A stretch of DNA of 64,000 nt from positions 62,001-126,000 of the forward strand of contig NW_026731571.1 in the NCBI RefSeq assembly GCF_028476545.1, read 5' to 3'. Position 1 is the first letter of the stretch. Each line of letters starts with the position of its first letter. The notes beneath the pieces are model-generated. The model saw nothing but the letters and a program-made list of their open reading frames with translations, was not told where the DNA came from and did no database searches. Shown here piece after piece: positions 23,151 to 34,400 of this stretch. The translations under genes and the position numbers were made by a program. The stretch comes from Physella acuta (Eukaryota; Mollusca; Gastropoda; Physidae).

Positions 23151-23663
23151 ACCACTGTACCGACGTGACAGACTTGCACTCAACGACCAAGATTTCTTCA
23201 CATCCTTAATGACCTCTTGAAGAATATTCCAGAAGATTCTGGACACCACGCTGGGGTCAATCTAAGGTCAATCACTCCAGGTCTCTTGAACAGCCTCTAG
23301 AAGATTCCGCCGTGTGTGTTTGGACTTTGAGAGTCGAGAACTTAGCCCGGGGGGCGGGACGGTGTTTGTTTGATAGACATGAACAGGTACATGGAACAAT
23401 CCGGAGACTTCACACGGGGCGGGGGTGTAGCTGCGGCCGTCTGACGGTACCTCACAGGTGAGCCGTGTGATCATGGAACTCTTCGACAACCGTTTGTTAC
23501 CTGTGTCTAGTCGGTTACCTGAGTCGTGTGTGATACTTAGGGCCAGTCAAGTCTTGTTTACGTCTTTGTAACATGGGGCTATCAACAATAAACAATGGGT
23601 AGCGTTGAGATAGAGAACCAATGAATGAAGTAGCGAATGTAGTGGAGACATTCACACAACGAT
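23151..23663. other. Single-copy stretch, no gene recognised
   Basis: No repeat longer than a few words and no splice-flanked frame are seen. It ends at the start of the 24-bp array. Confidence 0.5.
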
Positions 23664-26600
23664 GCTGGTCTTAGGAATGTCATGGGTGCTGGTATGGTGG
23701 ATGTCGTGGGTGCTGGTATGGCGGATGTCGTGGGTGCTGGTATGGTGAATGTCGTGGGGGCTGGTATGGTGGATGTCGTGTGTGCTGGTATGATGATTGT
23801 CGTGGGTGCTGGTATGGCGGATGTCGTGGGTGCTGGTATGGTGGATGTCGTGGGTGCTGGTATGGTGGATGTCGTGGGTGCTGGTATGGTGAATGTCGTG
23901 GGGGCTGGTATGGTGGATGTCGTGGGTGCTGGTATGGTGAATGTCGTGGGGGCTGGTATGGTGGATGTCGTGGGTGCTGGTCTTGTGGATGTTGTGGGTG
24001 CTGGTATGGTGGATGTCGTGGATGCAGGTATGGTGGATGTCGTGGGTGCTGGTCTTAGGAATGTCGTGGATGCTGGTATGGTGGATGTCGTGGGTGCTGG
24101 TATGGTGGATGTCGTGGGTGCTGGTATGGTGGATGTCGTGGATGCTGGTATGGTGGATGTCGTGGGTGCTGGTATGGCGGATGTCGTGGGTGCTGGTATG
24201 GTGAATGTCGTGGGGGCTGGTATGGTGGATGTCGTGTGTGCTGGTATGATGATTGTCGTGGGTGCTGGTATGGCGGATGTCGTGGGTGCTGGTATGGTGG
24301 ATGTCGTGGGGGCTGGTATGGTGGATGTCGTGGGTGCTGGTATGGTGAATGTCGTGGGGGCTGGTATGGTGGATGTCGTGGGTGCTGGTCTTGTGGATGT
24401 TGTGGGTGCTGGTATGGTGGATGTCGTGGATGCAGGTATGGTGGATGTCGTGGGTGCTGGTCTTAGGAATGTCGTGGATGCTGGTATGGTGGATGTCGTG
24501 GGTGCTGGTATGGTGGATGTCGTGGGTGCTGGTATGGTGGATGTCGTGGATGCTGGTATGGTGGATGTCGTGGGTGCTGGTATGGTGGATGTCGTGGATG
24601 CTGGTATGGTGGATGTCGTGGGTGCTGGTATGGTGGATGTCGTGGGTGCTGGTATGGTGAATGTCGTGGGTGCTGGTCTTGTGGATGTTGTGGGTGCGGG
24701 TATGGTGGATGTAGTGGGTGCGGGTATGGTGGATGTCGTGGATGCTGGTATGGCGGATGTCGTGGGTGCGGGTATGGTGGATGTCGTGGGTGCTGGTATG
24801 GTGGATGTCGTGGGGGCTGGTATGGTGGATGTCGTGGGTGCTGGTATGGTGGATGTCGTGGGTGCTGGTATGGCGGATGTCGTGGGTGCTGGTCTTAGGA
24901 ATGTCGTGGGTGCTGGTATGGCGGATGTCGTGGGTGCTGGTATGGTGGATGTCGTGGGTGCTGGTATGGTGGATGTCGTGGATGCTGGTATGGTGGATGT
25001 CGTGGGTGCGGGTATGGTGGATGTAGTGGGTGCGGGTATGGTGGATGTCGTGGATGCTGGTATGGCGGATGTCGTGGGTGCGGGTATGGTGGATGTCGTG
25101 GGTGCTGGTATGGTGGATGTAGTGGGTGCGGGTATGGTGGATGTCGTGGATGCTGGTATGGCGGATGTCGTGGGTGCGGGTATGGTGGATGTCGTGGGTG
25201 CTGGTCTGGTGGATGTCGTGGGTGCTGGTATGGTGGATGTAGTGGGTGCGGGTATGGTGGATGTCGTGGGTGCTGGTATGGTGGATGTAGTGGGTGCGGG
25301 TATGGTGGATGTCGTGGATGCTGGTATGGCGGATGTCGTGGGTGCGGGTATGGTGGATGTCGTGGGTGCTGGTATGGTGGATGTCGTGGATGCTGGTATG
25401 GTGGATGTCGTGGGTGCTGGTATGGTGAATGTCGTGGGTGCTGGTCTTGTGGATGTTGTGGGTGCGGGTATGGTGGATGTAGTGGGTGCGGGTATGGTGG
25501 ATGTAGTGGGTGCGGGTATGGTGGATGTCGTGGATGCTGGTATGGCGGATGTCGTGGGTGCGGGTATGGTGGATGTCGTGGGTGCTGGTATGGTGGATGT
25601 AGTGGGTGCGGGTATGGTGGATGTCGTGGATGCTGGTATGGCGGATGTCGTGGGTGCGGGTATGGTGGATGTCGTGGGTGCTGGTCTGGTGGATGTCGTG
25701 GGTGCTGGTATGGTGGATGTAGTGGGTGCGGGTATGGTGGATGTCGTGGGTGCTGGTATGGTGGATGTAGTGGGTGCGGGTATGGTGGATGTCGTGGATG
25801 CTGGTATGGCGGATGTCGTGGGTGCGGGTATGGTGGATGTCGTGGGTGCTGGTATGGTGGATGTAGTGGGTGCGGGTATGGTGGATGTCGTGGATGCTGG
25901 TATGGCGGATGTCGTGGGTGCGGGTATGGTGGATGTCGTGGATGCTGGTATGGCGGATGTCGTGGGTGCTGGTATGGTGGATGTCGTGGGTGCTGGTATG
26001 GCGGATGTCGTGGGTGCTGGTATGGCGGATGTCGTGGGTGCGGGTATGGTGGGTGTCGTGGATGCTGGTATGGCGGATGTCGTGGGTGCTGGTATGGTGG
26101 ATGTCGTGGGTGCTGGTATGGCGGATGTCGTGGGTGCTGGTATGGTGGATGTCGTGGATGCTGGTATGGCGGATGTCGTGGGTGCTGGTATGGTGGATGT
26201 CGTGGGTGCTGGTATGGCGGATGTCGTTGGTGCTGGTATGGTGGATGTCGTGGGTGCTGGTATGGCGGATGTCGTGGGTGCTGGTATGGTGGATGTCGTG
26301 GATGCTGGTATGGCGGATGTCGTGGGTGCGGGTATGGTGGATGTAGTGGGTGCGGGTATGGTGGATGTCGTGGATGCTGGTATGGCGGATGTCGTGGGTG
26401 CGGGTATGGTGGATGTCGTGGATGCTGGTATGGCGGATGTCGTGGGTGCTGGTATGGCGGATGTCGTGGATGCTGGTATGGTGGATGTCGTGGATGCTGG
26501 TATGGCGGATGTCGTTGGTGCTGGTATGGTGGATGTAGTGGGTGCTGGTATGGTGGATGTAGTGGGTGCTGGTATGGTGGATGTCGTGGATGCTGGTATG

Positions 26601-26765
26601 GCGGATGTCGTTGGTGCTGGTATGGTGGATGTAGTGGGTGCTGGTATGGTGGATGTCGTGGATGCTGGTATGGTGGATGTCGTGGATGCTGGTCTTAGGA
26701 ATGTCGTGGGTGCTGGTATGGTGGATGTCGTGGATGCTGGTCTGGTGGATGCCGTGGGTGCTGGA
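23664..26765. repeat. Large 24-bp minisatellite array (~130 copies)
   Basis: This is the largest array in the window, about 3.1 kb. A typical unit starts GGTATGGTGGATGTCGTGGG and ends TGCT; it has 12 G, 8 T, 2 A and 2 C, so the plus strand is strongly G/T-rich. Variants (GCGGATG, GATGCT, GCGGGTA, GTAGTGG, GGTCTTAGGAATG) occur in ordered blocks. A rare GTGTGTGCTGGTATGATGAT variant recurs exactly 456 bp (19 units) apart at about 23777 and 24233. The length is a multiple of 3, so it is open on both strands: GAGMVDVV repeats on plus (1043 codons) and HTSTHDIH repeats on minus (1094 codons). Openness on both strands, no conserved flanks and no splice sites argue against a protein. Confidence 0.97.
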
Positions 26766-26871
26766 TTTATTCAGTGTACGTATAGTGAGATGTACGTGTC
26801 TACTGGCAAGTGAACCCCAAGAGTGAGGTATATGCTGCCGTTTTAAAACATGTACTACAGTGTATCTTTGA

Positions 26872-27122
26872 TATGTCAGCATTGTTTGTTCTGTCAGCAT
26901 TATTTGTTCTGATAGTATTATTTGTTCTGTCAGCATTATTTGTTCTGTCAGTACTATTTGTTGTCAGTATTATTTGTTCTGTCAGCATTATTTGTTCTGT
27001 TAGTATTATTTGTTCTGCCGCATTATTTGTTCTGTCAGTATTATTTGTTCTGCCGCATTATTTGTTCTGTCAGTATTATTTGTTCTGTCAGTATTATTTG
27101 TTCTGTCAGTATTAGTTGTTCT
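26872..27122. repeat. 18-bp minisatellite array
   Basis: About 13-14 copies of TATTATTTGTTCTGTCAG and close variants (CATT, TAGTATT, a GCCG copy) are present. It begins about 100 bp after the 24-bp array. Its minus strand joins the long open frame of that array by chance. Confidence 0.95.
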
Positions 27123-27529
27123 ATACGCTGACCATGACCTCACGCGACCTGCATTCAACACCTGATATACTTCAGTGCTCCTGTGAATCGTTCAACTGCG
27201 GGTAGGTAGTCGCCCTTTTCAGCACGTCCGTGTTTAACACAGACCTGTATCTGTTGACGTTCCCCGTACGTCTGATACTAACTAGACCCCCGGAGGCGTC
27301 AAATGTTGACACTAACCTATGCCACTACCGTTCTTTTGTTATGCCACTAATCATATGTGAGAAAATGTCTTCACGTACGGCAGCTAATTCGCGTGTTACA
27401 CAGGTGTTAGTTCACAAAGGCCAGGGCCAAATTTCCACTTAGACTGTACACATATGGGATATTTCACGTCCATGATTTTGTTTGTGTCACATAATGGGAC
27501 AAAAGCCTTGATGAAAACGCCGTGATTTT
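27123..27529. other. Single-copy stretch, no gene recognised
   Basis: A 70-codon plus frame at 27230-27442 has no recognisable motif. No repeats are seen. Confidence 0.5.
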
Positions 27530-28090
27530 ACTGGTTAGATCCATTAGAAGCCTTGCCATTGACAGGTTAGGTCCATTAGAAGACCTTGACATACAGTGAC
27601 TGGTTAGGTCCATTAGAAGCCCTTGACATACAGTGACTGGTTAGGTCCATTAGAAGCCCTCGCCATCGACTGGTTAGGTCCATTAGAAGCCCTTGACATA
27701 CAGTGACTGGTTAGGTCCATTAGAAGACCTTGACATACAGTGACTGGTTAGGTCCATTAGAAGCCCTTGACATACAGTGACTGGTTAGGTCCATTAAAAG
27801 CCATCGACTGGTTAGGTCCATTAGAAGCCCTCGCCACCGACTGGTAAGGTCCATTAGAAGCCATCGACTGGTTAGGTCCATTAAAAGCCATCGACTGGTT
27901 AGGTCCATTAGAAGCCCTCGCCACCGACTGGTAAGGTCCATTAGAAGCCATCGACTGGTTAGGTCCATTAGAAGACCTCGCCATCGACTGGTTAGGTCCA
28001 TTAGAAGACCTCGCCATCGACTGGTTAGGTCCATTAGAAGCCCTCGCCATCGACTGGTTAGGTCCATTAGAAGCCCTCGCCATCGAGTGA
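27530..28090. repeat. 24/33/37-bp composite minisatellite array
   Basis: About 17 copies share GACTGGTTAGGTCCATTAGA. Three tails alternate: a long one with AGCCCTTGACATACAGT (37 bp), one with AGCCCTCGCCATC (33 bp), and a short AGCCATC (24 bp). The long form is at the left and the others at the right, with a block of three or four units duplicated near 27830-27950. Confidence 0.95.
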
Positions 28091-28489
28091 TGAATGCCAC
28101 ACATCAAGGCCTGGCCAGCCTAGAAAAGAACAATATTTGTAGCAACTCGCGTCATTAACAACCAAAACGACACATCTGCTATCAATTTTTCCGACCAGCC
28201 CCGCCGCTAGATGGCACAAAATCGGTTCCATCATCTTAATAGCCCTGGTCTTACAGCCGTCCGGCCGTGCCAGATTTGATTACCGGCTTCTGCCAGTGGT
28301 AAATCTTCTGCTACCAGATAGCACGTGCTACCATAGGGGCTACAGATTTTAGGGGGGGGGGAGAGACTTATGGAAAACACAGGAATTTATTTGATAAAGC
28401 TTGGCTTAAAGATGTGGCATTTTCCATAATTTGGGTGAAGTTTTTAGGGGCTCAAATTTTGACCTAATGTACAACAGCAACAAGATTGT
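28091..28489. other. Single-copy stretch, no gene recognised
   Basis: There is a short G-rich run near 28352. No open frame with motifs is seen. Confidence 0.5.
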
Positions 28490-28740
28490 TGTTATATCTG
28501 ACGAATTGACATTTTGTATCTGACGTAGTGACACTTTTAAATCGACAAAATAACATTTTTGTATCTGACAAAATGACATTTGACTTAGTGACACTAATTT
28601 TGTATCTGACGGAGTGACACTTAGTATCTGAGAAATAGACTATTTTGTTTCTGACGTAGTGAAACTTTTGAATCGACAAAATGACATTTTGTATCTGACG
28701 AAGTGACATTTTGTATCTGACGAAGTGACATTTAGTTTTT
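28490..28740. repeat. Diverged ~22-bp tandem repeat
   Basis: About ten diverged copies share TTGTATCTGACGAAGTGACA, with half-unit losses. The divergence suggests an older array than most here. Confidence 0.8.
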
Positions 28741-28889
28741 GCATCCGATGAAACAGTTGCACGAACGAATGTAACTACGCCTAAAGCCAACTTGGCTGAC
28801 TCAATCAATATTGTTTATTGATCTCATCTCTGTCCCGCTTGTATACGTCTTTTATAATTAATCGGCCCACGCGATTTATCTTCTGCTCT

Positions 28890-29015
28890 AATAGTTTGCT
28901 TGTTGTACGTCTACTCTACTGCCTCTCCCTCCTGTCGGTCTGATAGTTTGCTTGTTGTACGTCTACTCTACTCCCTCTCTCTCATGCCGGTCTGATAGTT
29001 TGCTTGTTGCCTCTA
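28890..29015. repeat. ~54-bp short tandem repeat
   Basis: About 2.5 copies share ATAGTTTGCTTGTTGTACGT and CTCTACT. Confidence 0.8.
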
Positions 29016-30244
29016 TGCCATTACCTCTCACTGTCAAAATGGAAAAAAAATTAATTAAAGTTTGGTTCGTAGAGTCAATTTTTGATCTGCTTTAGCATTC
29101 TACTAACACACACCATCCAGAGTCAACAAATACCACCCACCACTCCCCATATCTATACCAAAACTTTAAAAACCGACGGTAAGGTGATTTGAATCTAATT
29201 TTCTAGTTCAACTAACTTTTAGCGTCTTAACCCTGGCTATTACTATAATCCAGATATTAGCTCAAATCCTAATAGTAATCATAGCCAAAAGAATAAAAAA
29301 ATTAATGACAAAATACCGTATTTCCCTCACATTAGAAAAAACCACGATACGATTCATGATGCCCTTACAAAAGTATCCAATATACGTTATTGCCGTTCCG
29401 GTGTTTACCAAACCAAAGTACCAGAGTGTCTACATGGATCCATACTCTCTAGACACCAATCACCTCCATACACCACCAAACACCACCATACACCGCCATA
29501 CTTAAAACACCTAATGTAGATCATGCTTTCATACAACGTTTTACTGTCATAAGTTTCTCATTTGTCTTGGTACCGCGACCGTTACGAGATTACCAACCTT
29601 TCTGCGATGGCTTTCATCCACCTCTTTGTTGGACGCCTCCCTCGGGGGGAGCTGGACGCCTCCCAGGGGGGAGCTCAGTTTAGCCGACTTGACTTTATGT
29701 GCGGCTTCAGACACCCGGCTTAAATAAATATCTGCCGATGTATCTCTAACGACCCACCCATCTATAACAGTCCAATTTTTACCCTCTGTGAATGTTTTAT
29801 TGCGCTGTTTGAAACCTTATCGAAACGTATTCAATTCACCCAGCCTCGGTTTGACTAGAGGAGGGGGGGGGGGATATTGCGTCGTGCCTGGCAACAGTAG
29901 CAAGTAATCAAATAAAGCGACGTGATCGCCCCCTGGTGACTATGATCGACATCTTGAACCTTCGGTCTGTTCTGTATCGCAATTTGTTGCTGATTTTCAC
30001 GAGAAGGATTTTCTTGTCACAGTTGTGATATGTCTGAGGACCGAGGCTTAGAGCGGTTCTAGGGTATCTACGAGCTGTGATTACACCTCGTCGTGGGGGC
30101 GTGTTGCTTCCTAGAGGGATTGGGATAGCTCGGGGCGATTTTTGGAGATTCCATTTTCTGCAAGTTAATTTGTTTAAAGAAGATCTGTCGTTTGCAGGCA
30201 TTCTGAGGTTGAAAGAAACAGCATGGATATTTGCCTTGATATAG
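29016..30244. other. Single-copy stretch, no gene recognised
   Basis: A 23-bp duplication of GGACGCCTCCC near 29630-29675 and an ACACCACCA patch near 29470 are the only repeats. A 97-codon minus frame at 29908-30201 has no recognisable motif. A G run lies at about 29864-29873. Confidence 0.4.
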
Positions 30245-30615
30245 ATGGGGGGAGGGGGTCCTAGTGTACGGGGGGGGGAGCGTCTGTGTGGGTCCTAGTA
30301 TAAGGGAGGGGGGCGTCTGTGTAGGTCCTAGTATAAGGGAGGGGGGGGAGCGTCTGTGTAGGTCCTAGTATAAGGGAGGGGGGGGCGTCTGTGTGGGTCC
30401 TAGTATAAGGGAGGGGGGGGGGGGGGCGTCTGTGTGGGTCCTAGTATAAGGGAGGGGGGGGGGGGCGTCTGTGTGGGTCCTAGTATAAGGGAGGGGGCGT
30501 CTGTGTAGGTCCTAGTATAAGGGAGGGGGGGCGTCTGTGTGGGTCCTAGTATAAGGGAGGGGGGAGGCGTCTGTGTAGGTCATCGTGTAAGGGAGGGAGT
30601 GATTTGTGTAGGTCC
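30245..30615. repeat. ~35-bp repeat with length-variable G runs
   Basis: About ten copies share GTGTGGGTCCTAGTATAAGG followed by a G run and CGTCT. The G run after GGA changes in almost every copy, from about 5 to 15, while the rest of the unit is nearly constant. Confidence 0.93.
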
Positions 30616-30839
30616 CGGTGTACACGGATAGGGGCTGGGTTGGTGGCCTGCTTCTTGTGAATCTCTGCTAAAACGTACATCATATGTTGGCTTGAAGTCT
30701 TGTCTTGTAAATAACACGGGTGTGTTTCGATCGTGTCTGTCACGTGACATAAAGCACGCCATTGATTGGTTGGTGCCATCAAGACAAGAACAAAGAAAGA
30801 CAGCATCGCCGCCCAAAAGTATTCTCCTGTTTGGTCCAT
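30546..30839 (-). CDS. Candidate small secreted protein or first exon
   Basis: The minus-strand frame of 97 codons starts in a good context (AAAATGG). Its first 27 residues look like a signal peptide: a short polar start, then the hydrophobic core FWAAMLSFFVLVLMAP. The following single-copy part includes WRALCHVTDTIETHPCYLQD, with only two cysteines. From about residue 75 the frame runs into the G/C-rich 35-bp array, so a genuine product would more likely splice out before it; the AACCCAG region near 30635 has no good donor. I recognise no family. Signal-like hydrophobic frames also arise by chance, so confidence is low. Confidence 0.22.
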   Translation of the reverse strand: MDQTGEYFWAAMLSFFVLVLMAPTNQWRALCHVTDTIETHPCYLQDKTSSQHMMYVLAEIHKKQATNPAPIRVHRDLHKSLPPLHDDLHRRLPPPLY

Positions 30840-30864
30840 TTTAAACTGAGAAACGCTAGCTTAC

Positions 30865-31015
30865 CAAACCTGTCTGAATTAAGCTGTCACACATACTTGT
30901 GTAAACTTTAAACCTGCCTGATTTGAGCCCAAACCTGTCTAGTTAAAGCTTCAAACTTGCCTGATTTAAACCCAAACCTGTCTAGTTAAAACCTCGAGCC
31001 TGGCAGACTTCAACC
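30865..31015. repeat. Diverged ~43-bp tandem repeat
   Basis: Three diverged copies share CCAAACCTGTCTAGTTAAA and TTGCCTGATTT. Confidence 0.65.
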
Positions 31016-32157
31016 TGTGTTTTCAACTCCCAACTCGCCTGCTACAAGCCCTCCACTGAGCTCGAGCTTTGCCCAAACGAAATCAGTTTTTCCCTCACAC
31101 ATGAGGAGATTTGACGAGTGCTCACTCGGGCCGCAGGTCAGCGGGGAGAATCAAATGTCAGCCAGATGTCAGGCAGATGTCAACTTGTTAGTGTCAAGAT
31201 TTCAGACCGTCGCGTCATTAGCGCCGAAAACGTTATTTTGTAAGTGGACTCGATGGTGTGGGAACGGAACACTCCTGGACGGCGGCGACACTGACAGTTT
31301 GAACTCTTTCTTGTCACAACAGCTTCAACTTTTTGGACAAACAATGGCAGACTTTGTGCCGTGAAACGAGACCGATTTGTGTCCATTAAAGTTTAGTGGT
31401 CAATTTATTGTAATTCTAGACAGATGAGGATAATTATTAGTTTTTTCCTAATGTTAAAAAAAAAAATTATATTGACAAAGTTCAATGTTTTTTCTACTAA
31501 TAATAAGGTGTGTATGTCGAGTCACGTGATGTTTTTACAGGCGGCTTCACGACGTATATCAGTCTACAAGTCTTGTACTTGACAGCCATGTTGTAGCCCC
31601 AGGTTTCAATAATTATCTCCCTTGTCCTTATCTGTTCAATTCTCTCCCCTGATAAAGTGTATAGAGACGCGAGTATCGTATGTCCCACCCATTGAGGCGC
31701 GCTCTCCATCAGACCCGACCCAGGGGTCCTGACGTTTAGATAAGGAAACGACGGCCCCGGGGGGTGGGCATTCAACGGTCTGGGCTGCTGAAACTAGCCG
31801 TGTGATGTCTGGTGTGGGTTATCTTCCCCTGTTTCAAATGGCTTGGCTAGTTTATCTCCCCTGGGTCGGTGAGCTCATCATTGAGGTTAATCCCTGATTA
31901 TGATGATACGTCTAAGACACCCGTCCTCCCCAACCACCCCCTCCCCCCACACACCACATGCACCAGTGGCATGGAGTGACCAGTCTGAGATCTGATAGAC
32001 GTGGTCAAGTCTAGCACTGCCAGGGGATTTGGGGGATTTCCCTGGTTTCTCCGGCTTGTCCGGTGCGTGGGTGGGGGAAGGGGGTGGGGAGGTAGGTCTG
32101 GAATCTGGTTTACATTGATACATCTCAGCTATAACCTTGACCTTCTCGTGTGTACTT
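31016..32157. other. Single-copy stretch, no gene recognised
   Basis: A 115-codon plus frame at 31017-31364 is not supported by splice sites or motifs. The rest has only short overlapping frames. Confidence 0.4.
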
Positions 32158-32360
32158 GAAGATATAAAACATATACAACATAATATTGAAGATATACAAC
32201 ATATACAACACAATATTGAAGATATAGAACATATACAACATAATATTGAAGATATACAACATAATATTGAAGATATACAACTCAATATTGAAGATATACA
32301 ACACAATATTGAAGATATAAAACATATACAACATAATATTGAACATATACAACATACAGG
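32158..32360. repeat. 21/30-bp AT-rich minisatellite array
   Basis: About eight copies share AATATTGAAGATATACAACA. Some carry an extra TATACAACA block, giving 30-bp units. Both lengths are multiples of 3, and both strands are open as a result. Confidence 0.93.
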
Positions 32361-32429
32361 CTAATATTGAGGACCTAACTGGTATAAGGAACAAGCACCG
32401 TGCAAGGATCTACACAATGAATTCAAACA

Positions 32430-32545
32430 CCTCACAACACATTAACACACACACACACACACTTCTTACAGCACATTAACACACACACATCTTACAACAC
32501 AATAAACACACACGTACCTTATAACACAATGAACATACGCACACC
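32430..32545. repeat. CA-rich microsatellite and short repeats
   Basis: There is an AC run at about 32445-32461. Three to four diverged words of ACACACTTCTTACAGCACA type follow. Confidence 0.75.
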
Positions 32546-34094
32546 TTACAAAACTTATAAAACTAATTATGAAAGTTATAGAAAAAGAAATTAAAATATT
32601 TGATTAAAAACATAATCAAGATTTTAAAAATGTCATAATTAAATCCGCGCTTAATAATCATTAATTGTGGCTAATGCCCCTTATTTTTGTCTACTCTGTT
32701 TGTCTATGCATTACCGTATTTTTATATTTTCTTTTTTACCAGACAGCTGTAACTCTAGACATGCAATCAAATGGTATTGTAGAACAAACGAGCTTTTTGG
32801 CCGTCCAAATGTTTTAACTCAATGTTGCATGGCCGTCTAAAGTTGCCAGACCGTCTATAGTTTCCTATACATTTTTTTGCCTTCTGGATTGGCGAATTTT
32901 TTATTTTAAATTTTTAAAAAATAAAATATATTTTTTTTACATTTTTTTTAACAATCTTCTCTGGTACTAACGAACCGAGGCAACTTTTTGTCTGTGCCGA
33001 GGCCAGATCGAGTTTCTGTAGAGCGTGAGGGTGGGATCTGGCACCACAGACACCCGAACATCATTTGCTGAGGAAACTTTGGGTCCCAGGGTTTTATTGA
33101 TCAGCCGGCGTAAAATTGTTGAGATGAATATTTAAATTTGATGTGCTGTTTTCTCGACATTCCAGACGGCACAAGGGCGGCCGTTGGTGCGACTTAATGG
33201 GACGTGTAGCTGCACCAGTAACTACTTCTAACAGGGGAGAGCAGTCTGAGAAAAAAAGGGGAGAAAATCGAAACTCAACGCATTCAATCCCTGTATTGAG
33301 CAGGGAACGCTTGCAAAAATTTAAATTTTTTTTTAGCTTTTAATTTTAGCCGTCTAAACTTTTTAGCCGTCTAAAATTTTCATGACGTATAAAATTCAGC
33401 CGATTTTTAAAATGTAAATTTTTCTCCTTAAATCTTGGCCACGCACGTGCTTGGCGCGTCCATCGACCGCGCGCACTTATCCAGTTCCACGCCACTAGAA
33501 TGGAGGATGCGCAATTAGCGGGCAGCTCGCTAATCCGCTCCAAGAAATTTCAGACCACTTTAATACCCACTATCTTATTTTAACTCGGCTCAGATGGGCA
33601 CATCATGTTTTATTCCCGGCTGCTCAAGCCAAATTCCCGGCACCAGTGCCGCGCGATTATCTGTATCGTGTTGCTCTCGCTCCAAGAGGACACTCGATGC
33701 GTCCCCGTGACTTGGGCAACCAAATGCTTGCTATAATTACGGAACCTAATTCAGTTGACAATTGCTAAATTATTATAATTTAACGATATAAAATTACTTG
33801 AAAAATTTCTCGAAGCGCGAGGGTTCTCAAAACAAAAAGAAAAAGTCCCGTGGACATCCAAAACGTTACTCACAGTTGGCCAGAAGTTTTCACCAGTTTC
33901 GACCAAAACAAAATCTCAGTAAACAACAAAGAGTATACACTTGTTCAATGTTCGAACTACCAATTTGTGCCAGTTCTATCTTCAGCATTCTCCTAAGCTG
34001 TGAGGGTCTGGGTGTACAAACACCATCGCTACCCCTACCCCGTCTTACAATTATCAACAAGTAAAAAAACATTTGCTTAAAAATGTGCTTTTTT
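32546..34094. other. AT-rich single-copy stretch, no gene recognised
   Basis: Several GCCGTCTAAA words (near 32830-32855 and 33350-33370) suggest an old, decayed dispersed repeat. An acceptor-like CTCGACATTCCAG ends near 33164 without a matching donor. An unassigned 88-codon frame lies at 33798-34064. Confidence 0.4.
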
Positions 34095-34400
34095 AATTTC
34101 CGTGACATAATTTCTGTGACTTTTTTCTGTTTTTTTTTTTTTTTTTGTCTCTCTGATTTTTTTTTACTTGCAAAAACGGTGACGTTTTTCCTGCGACTTT
34201 TTCCTGTGACTTTTTTCCAGTGACTTTTTCCCTGTGACTTTTTTTCCTGTGACTTTTTTTCCTGTGACTTTTTTCCTGTGACTTTTTTCCTGTGACTTTT
34301 TTTCCTGTGACTTTTTCCCTGTGACTTTTTTCCTGTGACTTTTTTCCTGTGACTTTTTTCCTGTGACTTTTTTCCTGTGACTTTTTTCCTGTGACTTTTC
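34095..34400. repeat. GTCACAGG/poly-A minisatellite, locus 3
   Basis: About 17 copies of CCTGTGACTTTTTT, with T runs of 4-7, are preceded by a poly-T tract and decayed copies. It has the same unit as 11225-11367 (reverse complement) and 12098-12202. Its right flank, reverse-complemented, contains TTGGTTGGTGGTGGGC, close to the flank of locus 2. The minus frame of 186 codons (Lys/Ser/Thr/Gly repeats) is an effect of the repeat. Confidence 0.95.

Noticed and set aside
23652-26936. Minus-strand 1094-codon frame (His/Thr-rich) as a real gene
   Set aside because: It consists of the 24-bp and 18-bp arrays read in one phase. The plus strand is equally open for 1043 codons. The start lies in a different array, and there are no splice sites, domains or single-copy coding ends.
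31017-31364. 115-codon plus frame
   Set aside because: No motif, no splice support, and overlapped by an open minus frame.
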